Of a DNA stretch of 64,000 nt, positions 9,154 through 18,219 are shown one piece after another. The stretch's first letter is position 1. The number at the start of each line of letters is the position of its first letter. Source of the stretch: Peribacillus simplex (GTDB taxonomy: Bacteria > Bacillota > Bacilli > Bacillales > DSM-1321); contig NZ_FTMX01000004.1 of NCBI RefSeq assembly GCF_900156045.1, forward strand, positions 124,001 through 188,000, read 5' to 3'. A program made the translations under genes and the position numbers. Below the pieces are notes generated by a model that worked only from the letters and a program-made list of their open reading frames with translations, was not told the DNA's origin and made no database searches.

Positions 9154-9468
9154 AAGAAAGAGACTTGCTGCTCCCCGCAGACTCTTTTATGATGAGAATT
9201 GAGAAAACTATTTAACTTTAACGCGGTGAAAGATAGCTGTTTTGCAGAATGTCCGCTTTAGAGTATAAGCTTGCAGGAGTGGGAAACTTGTAATAATATT
9301 TAGAAAAATTGTGAAAATTAGTGTATAAATTGCTCTAATTACACTATTTTCACAGTGAAGGGCAGGTGGAATTAAAAAACGAGTATATGTTATGATGCTG
9401 ACAATATAAATATCACACTATAGTCAAAAACAATAAATTGATTTATGATGATGTAGACATATATTTTT
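9154..9468. other. intergenic region with inverted repeats
   Basis: No gene is seen. An imperfect hairpin with arms AAAGAG and CTCTTT right after the stop codon may end the preceding gene. At 9311-9353 is a long inverted repeat: GTGAAAATTAGTGTA pairs with TACACTATTTTCAC with one bulged base and a 14-base spacer. It is AT-rich, and could be a regulatory site for the GntR gene downstream or for an unseen small RNA. Confidence 0.45.
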
Positions 9469-9486
9469 TTGTATACATTATCTGAA
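9469..9486 (+). promoter_or_regulatory. candidate GntR operator, copy 1
   Basis: TTGTATACATTATCTGAA lies 26 nt upstream of the GntR start. A copy with one change (A to G) occurs at 11123-11140 before the CoA transferase. The TTGTATAC core resembles the palindromic TNGTNNNACNA sites known for FadR/FCD-type GntR proteins. This placement suggests autoregulation. Confidence 0.55.
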
Positions 9487-9511
9487 AATTTTGATTACGG
9501 ATGTGATAAAA

Positions 9512-10186
9512 ATGAAATTAAAAACAGTACAGTCGCAAACTCTTCAAAATCAAGTATATGAATATTTACATGAACAAATTGTAAGCGGGAACATACCACC
9601 TGGCCAACGAATTGTGGAAGGAAAAGTTTCTCAGGAAACAGGTGTCAGTAGAAGTCCAATCCGAGAGGCGATCCGCAGGTTAAACAGTGAAGGATTAGTT
9701 TCCGTCAGTCCAAGAGGCGGAGTAAGAGTGTACCGCGCAACTTTTTCAGATTTTAAATATCTTTACGAATGCCGGCTAAGCCTGGAACCTACAGCAGCTT
9801 TTTATGCCGCTTCACGTATGAATGAAAAACAGCGTAAACAATTGTCAGATTCAGTTGATAAAATGAACCTCATGGTTGATAAGAAAGAGCTTGAAAAATT
9901 AAAGATCCTAAGCAGCCAATTTCACTACCTGATTGTGGAGGCTAGTGGCAATCCTTATTTGCTGAAAATGATGAATCAGTTGAATTCATTAATTTCTTTT
10001 TATCGAAATGCCGTATTGAATATCCCTAAGAGAATAGAAGAGGGTGCAGATGAACATAAAGCGATATGGAATGCTATAAAAAATGAGGATGGGAAAGCTG
10101 CAGAGGAGTTAATGAAGGCACATATTCAACGTGATTATCAATTTTATGTTTCCATGTACTCTGGTGTTAAGGATGACGAATATTAA
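9512..10186 (+). CDS. GntR family regulator, FadR/FCD type
   Basis: A 224-residue DNA-binding regulator. The N-terminal winged helix (about 8-75) contains RIVEGKVSQETGVSRSPIREAIRRL, followed by an all-helical FCD ligand domain (about 80-215) with the FHYLIVEASGNP segment holding likely metal-site His residues. The ATG at 9512 is chosen by homology to normal GntR N termini; TTG 9491 and GTG 9503 are in frame and no clear ribosome binding site decides. It is 18 bp from the lyase gene and probably controls the 10.2-14 kb catabolic cluster through the two TTGTATAC boxes. Confidence 0.85.
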   Translation: MKLKTVQSQTLQNQVYEYLHEQIVSGNIPPGQRIVEGKVSQETGVSRSPIREAIRRLNSEGLVSVSPRGGVRVYRATFSDFKYLYECRLSLEPTAAFYAASRMNEKQRKQLSDSVDKMNLMVDKKELEKLKILSSQFHYLIVEASGNPYLLKMMNQLNSLISFYRNAVLNIPKRIEEGADEHKAIWNAIKNEDGKAAEELMKAHIQRDYQFYVSMYSGVKDDEY

Positions 10187-10204
10187 TAAAAGGAGAGTGA
10201 AAAA

Positions 10205-11089
10205 ATGATTTTTCCAGAAAAACTTAAAATTCGTGATGTTACATTGAGAGATGGTCTGCAAAATGAGCCAGTTTTTGTAGAAACCGATCAAAAGATAAAT
10301 AAAATTAAAAATTTAATTGAAGCAGGATTTGAACGTTTGGAAGTCACGTCCTTTGTTCATCCAAAGTGGGTTCCTGCGATGCAAGATGCGGATGAATTAG
10401 GACAAAATCTGCCAATGGCTCGTGGAGTAGAATATGAAGCTTTGGTCCCCAATAGACGGGGATTAGATAGGTTCCTAAATTCAAAGATACACAATGCGCT
10501 TTTTTTCCTGTCTGCGAGCACACAGCATAACCAGGCAAATTTAAATAAGAGTTCCAATGAATCTTTAATTGAAATAAAAGATTTAATTGAAGAAACCACT
10601 AAGGAGGGTAGAAAAACAATTGGTGCAATTTCAACCGCATTTGTTTGTCCGTTTGCTGGGATCGTACCGTACTCAGAGGTGGAAAGGATCGCAGAGTTCC
10701 TGGTTAATAATGGGATTTGTGAATTGGGCTTGGGAGATACAATCGGCAAAGCAACACCGAGACAGGTATATGAATATTGTAGCCGTTTAGCAGAGAAATT
10801 TCCGGACATTCCTATTGGACTTCATTTGCATGATACATATGGATACGGTTTGGCAAATGTTATGGCTGGGATACAGGCTGGTGTTCATTTAGTTGATGTA
10901 GCCCAAGCTGGTCTAGGAGGATGTCCGTATGCTCCTGGTTCTCCAGGGAATATTCAGGCAAGTCGTGTAGTGGAATTTTTAGAAAAACAGAACATCAAAA
11001 CGGGGTTGGATTTGGAACAGGTAAAGAATTTAGATAAAGCATTCCCTCAGCTGTTGAATAATGCTAGAAATTTTAAAAAAACTGTATAA
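10205..11089 (+). CDS. HMG-CoA lyase-like enzyme
   Basis: A 294-residue member of the HMGL-like TIM-barrel family, which cleaves hydroxymethylglutaryl-CoA-type substrates to acetyl-CoA and an oxo acid. Visible landmarks are RDVTLRDGLQNEP at 10-22 (catalytic Arg/Asp), GLHLHDTYGYG, and the lyase cysteine Cys240 in GLGGCPYAPGSPGN. The segment after this cysteine departs from the usual GASGNVATED signature, so the true substrate may be a related branched hydroxy-acyl-CoA such as citramalyl-CoA. AAAGGAGAG precedes the ATG. It lies in one cluster with a CoA transferase and a citrate-type transporter. Confidence 0.85.
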   Translation: MIFPEKLKIRDVTLRDGLQNEPVFVETDQKINKIKNLIEAGFERLEVTSFVHPKWVPAMQDADELGQNLPMARGVEYEALVPNRRGLDRFLNSKIHNALFFLSASTQHNQANLNKSSNESLIEIKDLIEETTKEGRKTIGAISTAFVCPFAGIVPYSEVERIAEFLVNNGICELGLGDTIGKATPRQVYEYCSRLAEKFPDIPIGLHLHDTYGYGLANVMAGIQAGVHLVDVAQAGLGGCPYAPGSPGNIQASRVVEFLEKQNIKTGLDLEQVKNLDKAFPQLLNNARNFKKTV

Positions 11090-11122
11090 ATTGATTAGGA
11101 ATGGAAAGAACCCCGCAGTTAA

Positions 11123-11140
11123 TTGTATACGTTATCTGAA
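11123..11140 (+). promoter_or_regulatory. candidate GntR operator, copy 2
   Basis: TTGTATACGTTATCTGAA, 17 of 18 bases identical to the copy before the GntR gene. It lies 82 nt upstream of the CoA transferase start in the 133-bp gap after the lyase gene. It suggests a second promoter under the same regulator. Confidence 0.55.
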
Positions 11141-11222
11141 TATTCAGTTAATTTTAAAAATGACATTTTACCTTATTAGGGAAACAAGAGTGAAATGTTA
11201 ATAATTGAAGGGCGGTAATCCT

Positions 11223-12386
11223 ATGAGAAAACCTTTAGAGGGTATTAAAGTTTTAGAATTAGGTAACTTTGTAGCAGCTCCATTTGCTGGGAAAATTTTT
11301 GGTGAATTTGGTGCTGAAGTGATAAAGGTTGAGGATCCTAATAAAGGGGATTCTTTACGAAATTGGCGAGTGATGCATAACGGAACGTCCCTGTGGTGGT
11401 ACGTGCATGCAAGAAATAAAAAATCTATAACTCTTAACCTTCGTGAAGAAGAGGGGCAGGAGATGGTTTGGGAGTTAGCAAAGGATGCAGATGTAATTAT
11501 TGAAAATTTCCGTCCAGGAACGTTGGAGAAATGGGGAATTGGCTATGAAGATATTAAGAAAATTAATCCCAGTATCATAATGACAAGGATTTCTGGTTAT
11601 GGTCAAACAGGTCCTTACCGAAATAAAGTAGGATTTGGCAGCGTTGCCGAATCAATGGGTGGTCTCCGATACCTGACAGGATTTCCTGATCGTCCCCCAG
11701 TTCGAGTTGGTTTAGCAGTTGGAGATTCCATAGCAGGTTTATATGCAGTGAATGGTACGTTAATGGCATTAAGAGCGAGGGATAACGATCCATTAAAAAG
11801 AGGACAATATGTGGATGTGGCTCTAACTGAAGCGGTATTTTCTTTGCTGGAAGGCGTACTGCCAGAATACGATTTAAAAGGAATAATAAAAGAAAGAACA
11901 GGTGCTACATTGGAAGGAATCGCTCCTTCAAATACCTATATATGTGCAGATGGAAAATATATCGTCATTGCAGCAAATAGCGATAGCATTTTCAAAAGAT
12001 TTGCGCATGCGATAGGGCGACCAGAATTTGCGGAAAATCCGACTTATTTAACCAATAATGGCAGAGCTGAAAATGCGGAATATCTAGATCAAGTTATTGA
12101 AGAGTGGACTAGGAAACACTCACAAAAAGAAGTGCAAAAAATATTAGATGAGGCTGGTGTGCCGGTTGGGCCTATTTATAATATTGAAGATATTGTAAGG
12201 GATGAACACTATCAAGCACGTGATATGCTTCAGACGGTCACTTTGCCGGATGGGGAGCAGGTACTAGTTCCAGGAATTGTACCAAAACTATCAGAAACTC
12301 CGGGTAGCATTGAATGGATTGGTCCTGAACTGGGACAACATAACGACGAAGTCCTTGGGGGAAAAAAATTGAATCAGCAAAAATAG
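11223..12386 (+). CDS. class III CoA transferase (CaiB/BaiF)
   Basis: A 387-residue family III CoA transferase. It moves CoA from a donor such as succinyl-CoA to an organic acid. The N-terminal LELGNFVAAPFAGK and IKVEDPNKGDSLR motifs are typical, and the catalytic aspartate is Asp168 in LAVGDSIAG. ATG 11223 follows GAAGGGCGG; the frame opens at a TTG six codons earlier that overlaps this site. With the upstream lyase it would make an acyl-CoA that the lyase can cleave, and the downstream transporter would import the free acid (inference). Confidence 0.88.
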   Translation: MRKPLEGIKVLELGNFVAAPFAGKIFGEFGAEVIKVEDPNKGDSLRNWRVMHNGTSLWWYVHARNKKSITLNLREEEGQEMVWELAKDADVIIENFRPGTLEKWGIGYEDIKKINPSIIMTRISGYGQTGPYRNKVGFGSVAESMGGLRYLTGFPDRPPVRVGLAVGDSIAGLYAVNGTLMALRARDNDPLKRGQYVDVALTEAVFSLLEGVLPEYDLKGIIKERTGATLEGIAPSNTYICADGKYIVIAANSDSIFKRFAHAIGRPEFAENPTYLTNNGRAENAEYLDQVIEEWTRKHSQKEVQKILDEAGVPVGPIYNIEDIVRDEHYQARDMLQTVTLPDGEQVLVPGIVPKLSETPGSIEWIGPELGQHNDEVLGGKKLNQQK

Positions 12387-12585
12387 TGCACTTTATTTTT
12401 GCTAGATATATCATAAAATTTCATGCCTGTCTGTCGGCCTATAGAGGTAGAAAGGGAATGAATACCTTTAAGCTATAAGGGGTTATAATGCTCTTATTCT
12501 GACCTGAAAAAAAAGAGATGGTTACAGTGGATTTTCGGGTGATTTTTGAAAGCGGTACCAATAACGAACCTTGGGGAGGAAGTTT

Positions 12586-13917
12586 ATGTTATCTATTTTA
12601 GGGTTTGCAATGATTTGTACCTTCTTATTTTTGATCATGTCAAAACGTATATCTCCGTTTATTGGCCTAACAATTGTACCTATCATTTTTGGTTTAATCG
12701 GAGGGTTTGGACCAGAATTAGGGACATTGATAATGGAAGGTATTCAAAATGTTGCGCCTACCGCTATTCTTTTGTTATTTGCCATTTTGTATTTTGGTGT
12801 CATGGTAGATACAGGGTTATTTGATCCCTTAACCTCAAAAATTATTCAGTTAGCTAAAGGAGATCCACTAAAGATTATCGTAGGAACTGCTGTGTTAGCG
12901 GGAATAATAGGGTTTGATGGTGATGGATCCACGACGATGATGATTGTTGTAACAGCTTTCCTTCCTCTATATAAAAAAATGGGGATCAGTCCTATCATAT
13001 TGGCCTCCATTACAATCATGCAAATTGGTATCACAACACTTGTTCCATGGGGAGGACCTGCTGGCCGTGTAGCGAGTGTGTTAAATCTTAATCCAACTGA
13101 ATTATATCTTCAAATGTTGCCAGGAATGCTTGCAAGTTTGCTGTATGTTATTGCCGTTGCTTATTTTATCGGTTTGAAAGAACGGACTAGATACAAAAAG
13201 ATAAATACAGAATCTTTATCATTGCCTGAAGCAAGCATAATAGATGCTGCAATTGAAAGCGCTACAATAGAAAATATCTCACCAAAAAACACAAACATTA
13301 AGCGTCCTAAATTAATTTGGATCAATTTCCTTTTATCAATTGTTATTATGATTGCCATTGTACTAGAATGGTTACCTGCTTACGTACTCTTTATCATTGG
13401 TACCGCTCTAGGACTGCTCATTAATTATCCAGTCTTAAATGATCAACGAGATCGAGTCGCCGCTCATGCACCCAATGCAATAGCAGTGGTTACCATGGTT
13501 TTTGCTGCTGGGATTTTCTCGGGAATTTTCAAAGGTACTCCAATCTCTGATTCTATGGCACAATCGATTGTTTCCATTATCCCTACAGACCTTGGTCCAT
13601 ATATGGCTTTAATTACTGCGGTTGTTAGTGCACCTGCCATCTTCTTGATTGGTCCAGATGGATTTTACTTCGGGATTCTGCCAGTCCTGGCTGAAACTGC
13701 TTCTACTTACGGCATTGATACTTTATCAATTGGAACAGCTGCATTATACGGAACTCCTTTTGGTATTATGGGTCCACTCGTAGCATCAGTTTATTTATTG
13801 ATTCACATAACTGGAATCAGCCTAGGTGACCTTCATAAATATGCAGCAAAATGGTCTTTAGGGATTTTTCTTATTTATATCATTGTAGGAGTGATATTAG
13901 GGACAATCTCTTTCTAA
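12586..13917 (+). CDS. CitMHS-type organic acid:H+ (metal) symporter
   Basis: A 443-residue integral membrane protein with about 11-12 hydrophobic segments, matching the CitMHS family (B. subtilis CitM/CitH), which imports metal-complexed citrate or related tricarboxylates. Signature-like segments are FGVMVDTGLFDPL, GFDGDGSTTMMIV and TLVPWGGPAGR. A hydrophilic central loop occurs near 195-245. The ATG at 12586 follows GGGGAGGAAG. Given the neighbouring CoA transferase and lyase, a citrate-like branched acid (citramalate, 3-hydroxy-3-methylglutarate) is as likely as citrate. Confidence 0.85.
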   Translation: MLSILGFAMICTFLFLIMSKRISPFIGLTIVPIIFGLIGGFGPELGTLIMEGIQNVAPTAILLLFAILYFGVMVDTGLFDPLTSKIIQLAKGDPLKIIVGTAVLAGIIGFDGDGSTTMMIVVTAFLPLYKKMGISPIILASITIMQIGITTLVPWGGPAGRVASVLNLNPTELYLQMLPGMLASLLYVIAVAYFIGLKERTRYKKINTESLSLPEASIIDAAIESATIENISPKNTNIKRPKLIWINFLLSIVIMIAIVLEWLPAYVLFIIGTALGLLINYPVLNDQRDRVAAHAPNAIAVVTMVFAAGIFSGIFKGTPISDSMAQSIVSIIPTDLGPYMALITAVVSAPAIFLIGPDGFYFGILPVLAETASTYGIDTLSIGTAALYGTPFGIMGPLVASVYLLIHITGISLGDLHKYAAKWSLGIFLIYIIVGVILGTISF

Positions 13918-14142
13918 AAATGAATACTTAACAAAATCATTGGAGAGAAGGAAGACAAACTCCATTGGTGGCTGTTAATAGTTAGGTGGAGACATATTAG
14001 GGAACAAACCGTGGCGGTTGTATGCAGAGGCCAGATTTAAGATTTTTATTCTATATTAATAGTGTTTAAGAAAGGTTCCGAATAGTGGTTGCTTTGGTTT
14101 TATTCTGGAATAATCAACATATTTTAAAAGGAGGAATGAATA

Positions 14143-14679
14143 ATGATTCATAAATTTAAAGGACACTACCCCAATGTACATCCAAGCGCATATATAGCCC
14201 CGGGAGCACAGTTAATTGGAAACATAGAACTTAAGGAAGATACGTCTGTTTGGTTCAATGCCGTTTTAAGAGGAGATAATGAGAAAATAACGATAGGAAA
14301 AGGATCGAATATTCAAGATGGTGCAATAGTTCACGTGGATCCAGGTTTTCCAATTAAAGTCGGAGAAAATGTTACTGTCGGACATAACGTGGTTCTACAT
14401 GGCTGTACTTTAGAAGATGGGGCATTAATTGGTATGGGTGCAACAATTTTAAATGGGGCATTAATCGGAGAAGGCACTCTAATCGCTGCGGGGGCACTAG
14501 TTCCAGAAGGCAAGATAATTGAACCGGGTGTTTTAGTAGCCGGAGTTCCCGCCAAGGTCATCAGAAAACTTACACCAGAAAACATAGAGCGGGCAAAAGA
14601 AGGAGCATCCCAGTATATCAAAAATGGCGCTCTATATAAAGAAGAGAACATAAGCGAAAAAGAGGTATCATTTAAATAA
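14143..14679 (+). CDS. gamma carbonic anhydrase-like hexapeptide protein
   Basis: A 178-residue left-handed beta-helix protein of the gamma carbonic anhydrase/YrdA/PaaY family. Hexapeptide repeats cover about 15-150. The three zinc-type histidines of gamma carbonic anhydrases appear to be present: one in AIVHVD and two in GHNVVLHG, five residues apart. AAAGGAGG precedes the ATG. Carbonic anhydrase activity is possible; members next to CoA catabolic genes (PaaY) act as thioesterases, which would fit the CoA transferase/lyase neighbours. A hairpin at 14710-14740 follows. Confidence 0.85.
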   Translation: MIHKFKGHYPNVHPSAYIAPGAQLIGNIELKEDTSVWFNAVLRGDNEKITIGKGSNIQDGAIVHVDPGFPIKVGENVTVGHNVVLHGCTLEDGALIGMGATILNGALIGEGTLIAAGALVPEGKIIEPGVLVAGVPAKVIRKLTPENIERAKEGASQYIKNGALYKEENISEKEVSFK

Positions 14680-14709
14680 TTTGCAGCTCTGTAAGTAAAA
14701 AGTGAGAAG

Positions 14710-14745
14710 GCAGACTGTCCGCAAGATTGGACGAGTCTGCTTAAA
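14710..14745 (+). terminator. probable terminator after the gamma-CA gene
   Basis: GCAGAC-TGTCC pairs with GGACGA-GTCTGC in a stem with one bulge and an 8-base loop, followed by TTAAATATT. The U-tract is weak. Confidence 0.45.
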
Positions 14746-14941
14746 TATTAATAAAACGGTAGAAAGATTTGGATTAAAAAAGCAGAAAAACCTTGCTGTA
14801 TATTTATTTGAAGAGCCTTTTGAATGGGTGTTTAAGGAAACATTTGTAATTGGTTCCCGGTTTAAAATATGAGCGCACCCCCATTGTGACGATAAATTTT
14901 TCTTCTAATATATATCATAATAGATATAATGGAGGTAGGTT

Positions 14942-15247
14942 ATGTACAAAAATAAATTGTCTGAGAAAAACATAAAACAATTATTTAAGGCTATTCTTTC
15001 ATTACAGACACAAGAAGAGTGTATGGCTTTTTTTGATGATTTGTGCACAATGAATGAAATAAAAGCTTTTACCCAAAGACTAGAAGTTGCTAGAATGCTT
15101 CAGGATGGCTTAACATACGAAGGTATTGAGGCAGAAACTGGTGCCGCATCAGCTACTATATCAAGAGTTAATAAACTATTGAATTATGGGAGTAATGGTG
15201 GTTATCAGATGTCGTTAGATCGCATGGATAATACTAAAAAATTGTAA
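14942..15247 (+). CDS. yerC: YerC/YecD family TrpR-related protein
   Basis: A 101-residue all-helical protein of the TrpR-like superfamily, matching Bacillus YerC. The DNA-binding helix-turn-helix is seen near 58-80 (LTYEGIEAETGAASATISRV). GGAGG is 7 nt before the ATG. It is not the tryptophan repressor of enterobacteria; Bacillus uses TRAP for that, and the ligand and targets of YerC are poorly known. It stands alone, far from the operon with pcrB/pcrA/ligA where B. subtilis carries it, so this may be an extra paralogue. Confidence 0.82.
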   Translation: MYKNKLSEKNIKQLFKAILSLQTQEECMAFFDDLCTMNEIKAFTQRLEVARMLQDGLTYEGIEAETGAASATISRVNKLLNYGSNGGYQMSLDRMDNTKKL

Positions 15248-15503
15248 GAGTTTCGGCAGTTGGGGACTGATATTTTGGGTCTAGGTCATTCTTTAATTTT
15301 TATGAAAAAATATCAATATAATAATAGAAGAAACTCGTCAATAAATAGCTTTTCGATTTCTTTTAAAACATACAACACTTGGGATTGTAATATACAGTCT
15401 CTTTTTTTGTTTGAAAAAGTGTCATAGCATAGATAGGGTAACGCTTGTCCAAACACTTGCATAATATATAAATAAGGCGTGAGGAAGCACCTGACGTCAC
15501 CTT

Positions 15504-15530
15504 AGACTGACTATAGTCAGTCTTTTTTTC
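15504..15530 (+). terminator. intrinsic terminator
   Basis: A perfect 20-base palindrome (AGACTGAC, TATA loop, GTCAGTCT) is followed by seven T. It is preceded by CACCTGACGTCA at 15488-15499, a 12-mer that also precedes another hairpin at 28332. It is the first good terminator after yerC. Confidence 0.75.
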
Positions 15531-15787
15531 GGAAGAAAATTTACCCAATACTTAAAAGAATAGATAACATGTTTAAATATTATAAAAACAAGGAATTCTT
15601 CCACATGAATCCAATCGATTCCCGGTATGTAATTGTATGTATCGTTGTCAAAATAATTTGGCTTGTTTAAAAATCAAAAGAGTATGTGGATATATAGATT
15701 GTTGGTTTATTAGATGTTTAGTAGAGTTCAATGTTATTTTACTGAAAAATTGAGTTACCTAAAATTCTGAATATTCAAAAGATATTG

Positions 15788-15816
15788 TTGACATTTATAA
15801 TGATGGCTTGTAATAT
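15788..15816 (+). promoter_or_regulatory. sigma-A promoter, TTGACA-N17-TAATAT
   Basis: Consensus -35 TTGACA (15788-15793), exactly 17 bp, then -10 TAATAT (15811-15816). It is about 310 bp upstream of the permease at 16129, the next intact gene, with possible gene debris in between. Confidence 0.55.
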
Positions 15817-16128
15817 TTCATTAAAGGAATATATAAGGATATATTCCGAATGTTACCAACTTCATTGTGTAAGAATATAAGAGGAGGAACAGAAAATGAC
15901 TTAAAGAGGGCGTTGAAATGAAGAGAATTTGTAGGTTTGTCACCGAAAACTTTCAGGATACATTCCCCATTATGTATAGTCCTTAGTGCTCGTAATCGAA
16001 GATACCCTTTAAAAGTCGGAAAGACACAACTTCTTCAGAATATAAGGAGTTAAGCAGAGCAGATATGCTAGTACCGTGAAATGGAAAATCGGCTGAAATT
16101 AAACCAATAGTAAAAGGAAGGTGAAACT

Positions 16129-17574
16129 ATGGCGGATAATTACACCAAGCAGGATTCATTTACACAGGACAAACTCCAAAACACGTTAAAGAACCGGCAC
16201 GTAACAATGATAGCACTCGGTGGAATCATCGGAGCCGGGCTCTTCGTTGGAAGCGGTGCGGTCATCAATTCAACAGGGCCGGCGGCTGTAATCAGTTATA
16301 CTTTGTCAGGAATTCTCATGCTTTTAATCATGCGCATGATAGGTGAAATGGCAGTAGCACAACCATCTGCCGGTTCAATTTCCGAATATGCACGGTCGGG
16401 ATTAGGGAATTGGGCTGGATTTAGTGTTGGCTGGCTCTATTGGTATATGTGGGTGATCGTGGCTGCAATTGAGGCTGTAGCTGGTGCTGGAATACTTGTG
16501 AATTATTTTCCGGATATTCCACCTTGGATATTGTGCTTGGTATTATTAGTGGTGCTCACTTTGACCAACCTTTACTCGGTGCGTTCATTCGCTGAAACTG
16601 AGTTTTGGTTCGCATCTATTAAGATATTCGCGATAACCTTCTTCATTGTCTTTGGAGCCATATATACTCTTGGGCTATGGCCTGGTGAATCACCCGGTCT
16701 CTCGAACCTGTATACAGCAGGCGGCTTCTTTCCAAATGGGATCGTTGCAGCTCTAGTGGGAAGCGTTACTGTACTTTTCTCGATGGGAGGGGCAGAAATT
16801 GCCACCATTGCAGCAGCAGAGTCCGATCAGCCGGCAAAATATGCGGCGAAAGCTACCAATCAAGTCATGTATCGAATCTTATTCTTTTATATCCTCTCTG
16901 TCTTCTTCATCGTTGCAATCGTGCCATGGAATTTCGAGTTTGCTGGCATTGCTATTCAAAGCCCGTTTGCGATTGCACTAGAACGATTAGGTATTCCTTT
17001 CGCTTCTTCGCTAATGCAAGTAGTAGTTCTTACCGCAGTACTCAGTTCGCTTAATTCTTGTCTGTACATTACGTCTAGAAGTTTATTTACCTTAACCAGA
17101 CAGGGAGACGCACCAAAATTTCTCATCAAACTTAATAAAAGGGGCGTTCCGATCAGGGCAATACTGGCAGGGACGGTCTTTGGATATGTAGGCGTTGTTT
17201 TAAACTACTTTTTTCCACAGACAGTTTTTTTATTTTTAATCAATTCCGCTGGGGCAATTAGCCTATTCTACTATTTGGTGCTCGCTTTCGCTCAAATCCG
17301 TCTGCGACGAAGGTTAGAACTGGAAGCACCTGAGAAATTAAAGTTGAAAATGTGGCTATTTCCCTATCTATCTTATGTAGCCATTATCTGGATGTTCGTA
17401 GTGCTTATAGCAATGGCATGGATTCCTGGTACACGTTCGCAACTTCTTCTCAGTTTAGCGAGTTTCGGTTTGATTCTTGTAGCCTATTTAGTACGGTCTT
17501 GGTACAGTAAACGGAAAAATGGGCAGATTGCTGAAGAGAGTGAGGACTATGCCGATGCTACTGTAGGTGAGTGA
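16129..17574 (+). CDS. APC family amino acid permease
   Basis: A 481-residue, 12-segment membrane transporter of the amino acid-polyamine-organocation family (GabP/AnsP branch). It shows the TM1 signature GGIIGAGLFVGSG, then PSAGSISEYAR after TM2, and the family's SRSLFTLTRQGDAP loop. It is probably a proton-coupled importer of an amino acid. AAGGAAGG is upstream of the ATG. It is related to the GabP-like protein at 34498 but clearly more divergent from GabP. RidA follows 105 bp later, which fits amino acid or imine metabolism. The substrate is not predictable. Confidence 0.87.
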   Translation: MADNYTKQDSFTQDKLQNTLKNRHVTMIALGGIIGAGLFVGSGAVINSTGPAAVISYTLSGILMLLIMRMIGEMAVAQPSAGSISEYARSGLGNWAGFSVGWLYWYMWVIVAAIEAVAGAGILVNYFPDIPPWILCLVLLVVLTLTNLYSVRSFAETEFWFASIKIFAITFFIVFGAIYTLGLWPGESPGLSNLYTAGGFFPNGIVAALVGSVTVLFSMGGAEIATIAAAESDQPAKYAAKATNQVMYRILFFYILSVFFIVAIVPWNFEFAGIAIQSPFAIALERLGIPFASSLMQVVVLTAVLSSLNSCLYITSRSLFTLTRQGDAPKFLIKLNKRGVPIRAILAGTVFGYVGVVLNYFFPQTVFLFLINSAGAISLFYYLVLAFAQIRLRRRLELEAPEKLKLKMWLFPYLSYVAIIWMFVVLIAMAWIPGTRSQLLLSLASFGLILVAYLVRSWYSKRKNGQIAEESEDYADATVGE

Positions 17575-17679
17575 AAACATTAACTTTTATGTTGTGGGAA
17601 ATATTTTCCCCAAGAATAAATCTTGGGAGGACATTATTTAATTAGGTAATAAAATAATGAACTGGAGGTATTGGATGAT

Positions 17680-18147
17680 ATGACAGGACTGGGAGAAGTT
17701 AAAAATTCAGGGATTAAGAGATTTAGGAAGTTCAAAACAGATCAGTATTATCCTTCAACGTTGGGAAAGCCAGAGCATCATATTGTAAACGAGTTTAGCA
17801 TGGCAGTAAGGGCAGGAAACAGAATCTTCTTAAGAGGGCAAACTGGTTTTGATTTAGACGGTACTTTTCATGGGATTGGAGATGTGGTGAAACAAGCTGA
17901 TCAGGCATGTAAGTGCGTTAGGCAGCTTATTGAAGAAGCGGGCGGTTCAGTCTATGATATTTGTAAGATTACCGTGTACTTGCTTGATCGGGAAGATCGA
18001 AGTAAAGTTTATCCCGTAATAGCCGAACATTTTAAAGATGTTTATCCTTGCAGTACTGGTCTAATAGTAAGTGGTTTTGCTATGCCGGAAATGCTAATGG
18101 AGATAGATGTTGAAGTTATGATTAGTGAAGGAAGAATTGAAAATTAA
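17680..18147 (+). CDS. RidA (YjgF/YER057c/UK114) family protein
   Basis: A 155-residue protein of the RidA superfamily, which hydrolyses reactive enamine/imine intermediates released by PLP enzymes and amino acid oxidases. The domain spans about 35-150. An arginine typical of imine-binding RidA proteins is not obvious at the usual place, so this may be an Rid subgroup with another role. GGAGG at 17664-17668 is 11 nt before ATG 17680 and only 2 nt before the in-frame TTG at 17671, so the ATG is used. It follows the amino acid permease. Confidence 0.82.
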   Translation: MTGLGEVKNSGIKRFRKFKTDQYYPSTLGKPEHHIVNEFSMAVRAGNRIFLRGQTGFDLDGTFHGIGDVVKQADQACKCVRQLIEEAGGSVYDICKITVYLLDREDRSKVYPVIAEHFKDVYPCSTGLIVSGFAMPEMLMEIDVEVMISEGRIEN

Positions 18148-18178
18148 TAGGTATCGCTATCAATGAGTGAAATCAATC

Positions 18179-18219
18179 AAAACGCAAACCCTTGAAACGT
18201 AAGGGTTTGCGTTTTTTTT
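18179..18219 (+). terminator. strong intrinsic terminator after RidA
   Basis: A 15-bp perfect stem (AAAACGCAAACCCTT with AAGGGTTTGCGTTTT), a 7-base loop and a run of T. It ends the permease/RidA unit. Confidence 0.9.

Larger units (their letters stand above)
15248..16128. other. 880-bp gap with terminator, promoter and possible gene debris
   Basis: No intact gene. A terminator lies at 15504-15530 and a promoter at 15788-15816. At 15880-16050 there are two ribosome-binding-site-like stretches followed by very short frames: GGAGGAAC then ATG ACT TAA at 15896, and an ATG at 15918 with 22 codons (MKRICRFVTENF...). A further AGGAG occurs near 16045. This looks like the remains of a decayed gene between the promoter and the permease, but I cannot name it. 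Confidence 0.4.

Noticed and set aside
12546-12824. 92-codon plus-strand frame at the start of the CitMHS gene
   Set aside because: A shadow frame of the transporter; rich in Trp/Tyr/Cys with no site.
14942-15247. Tryptophan repressor TrpR
   Set aside because: It belongs to the YerC branch of the superfamily; Bacillus does not use TrpR, and no trp genes are nearby.
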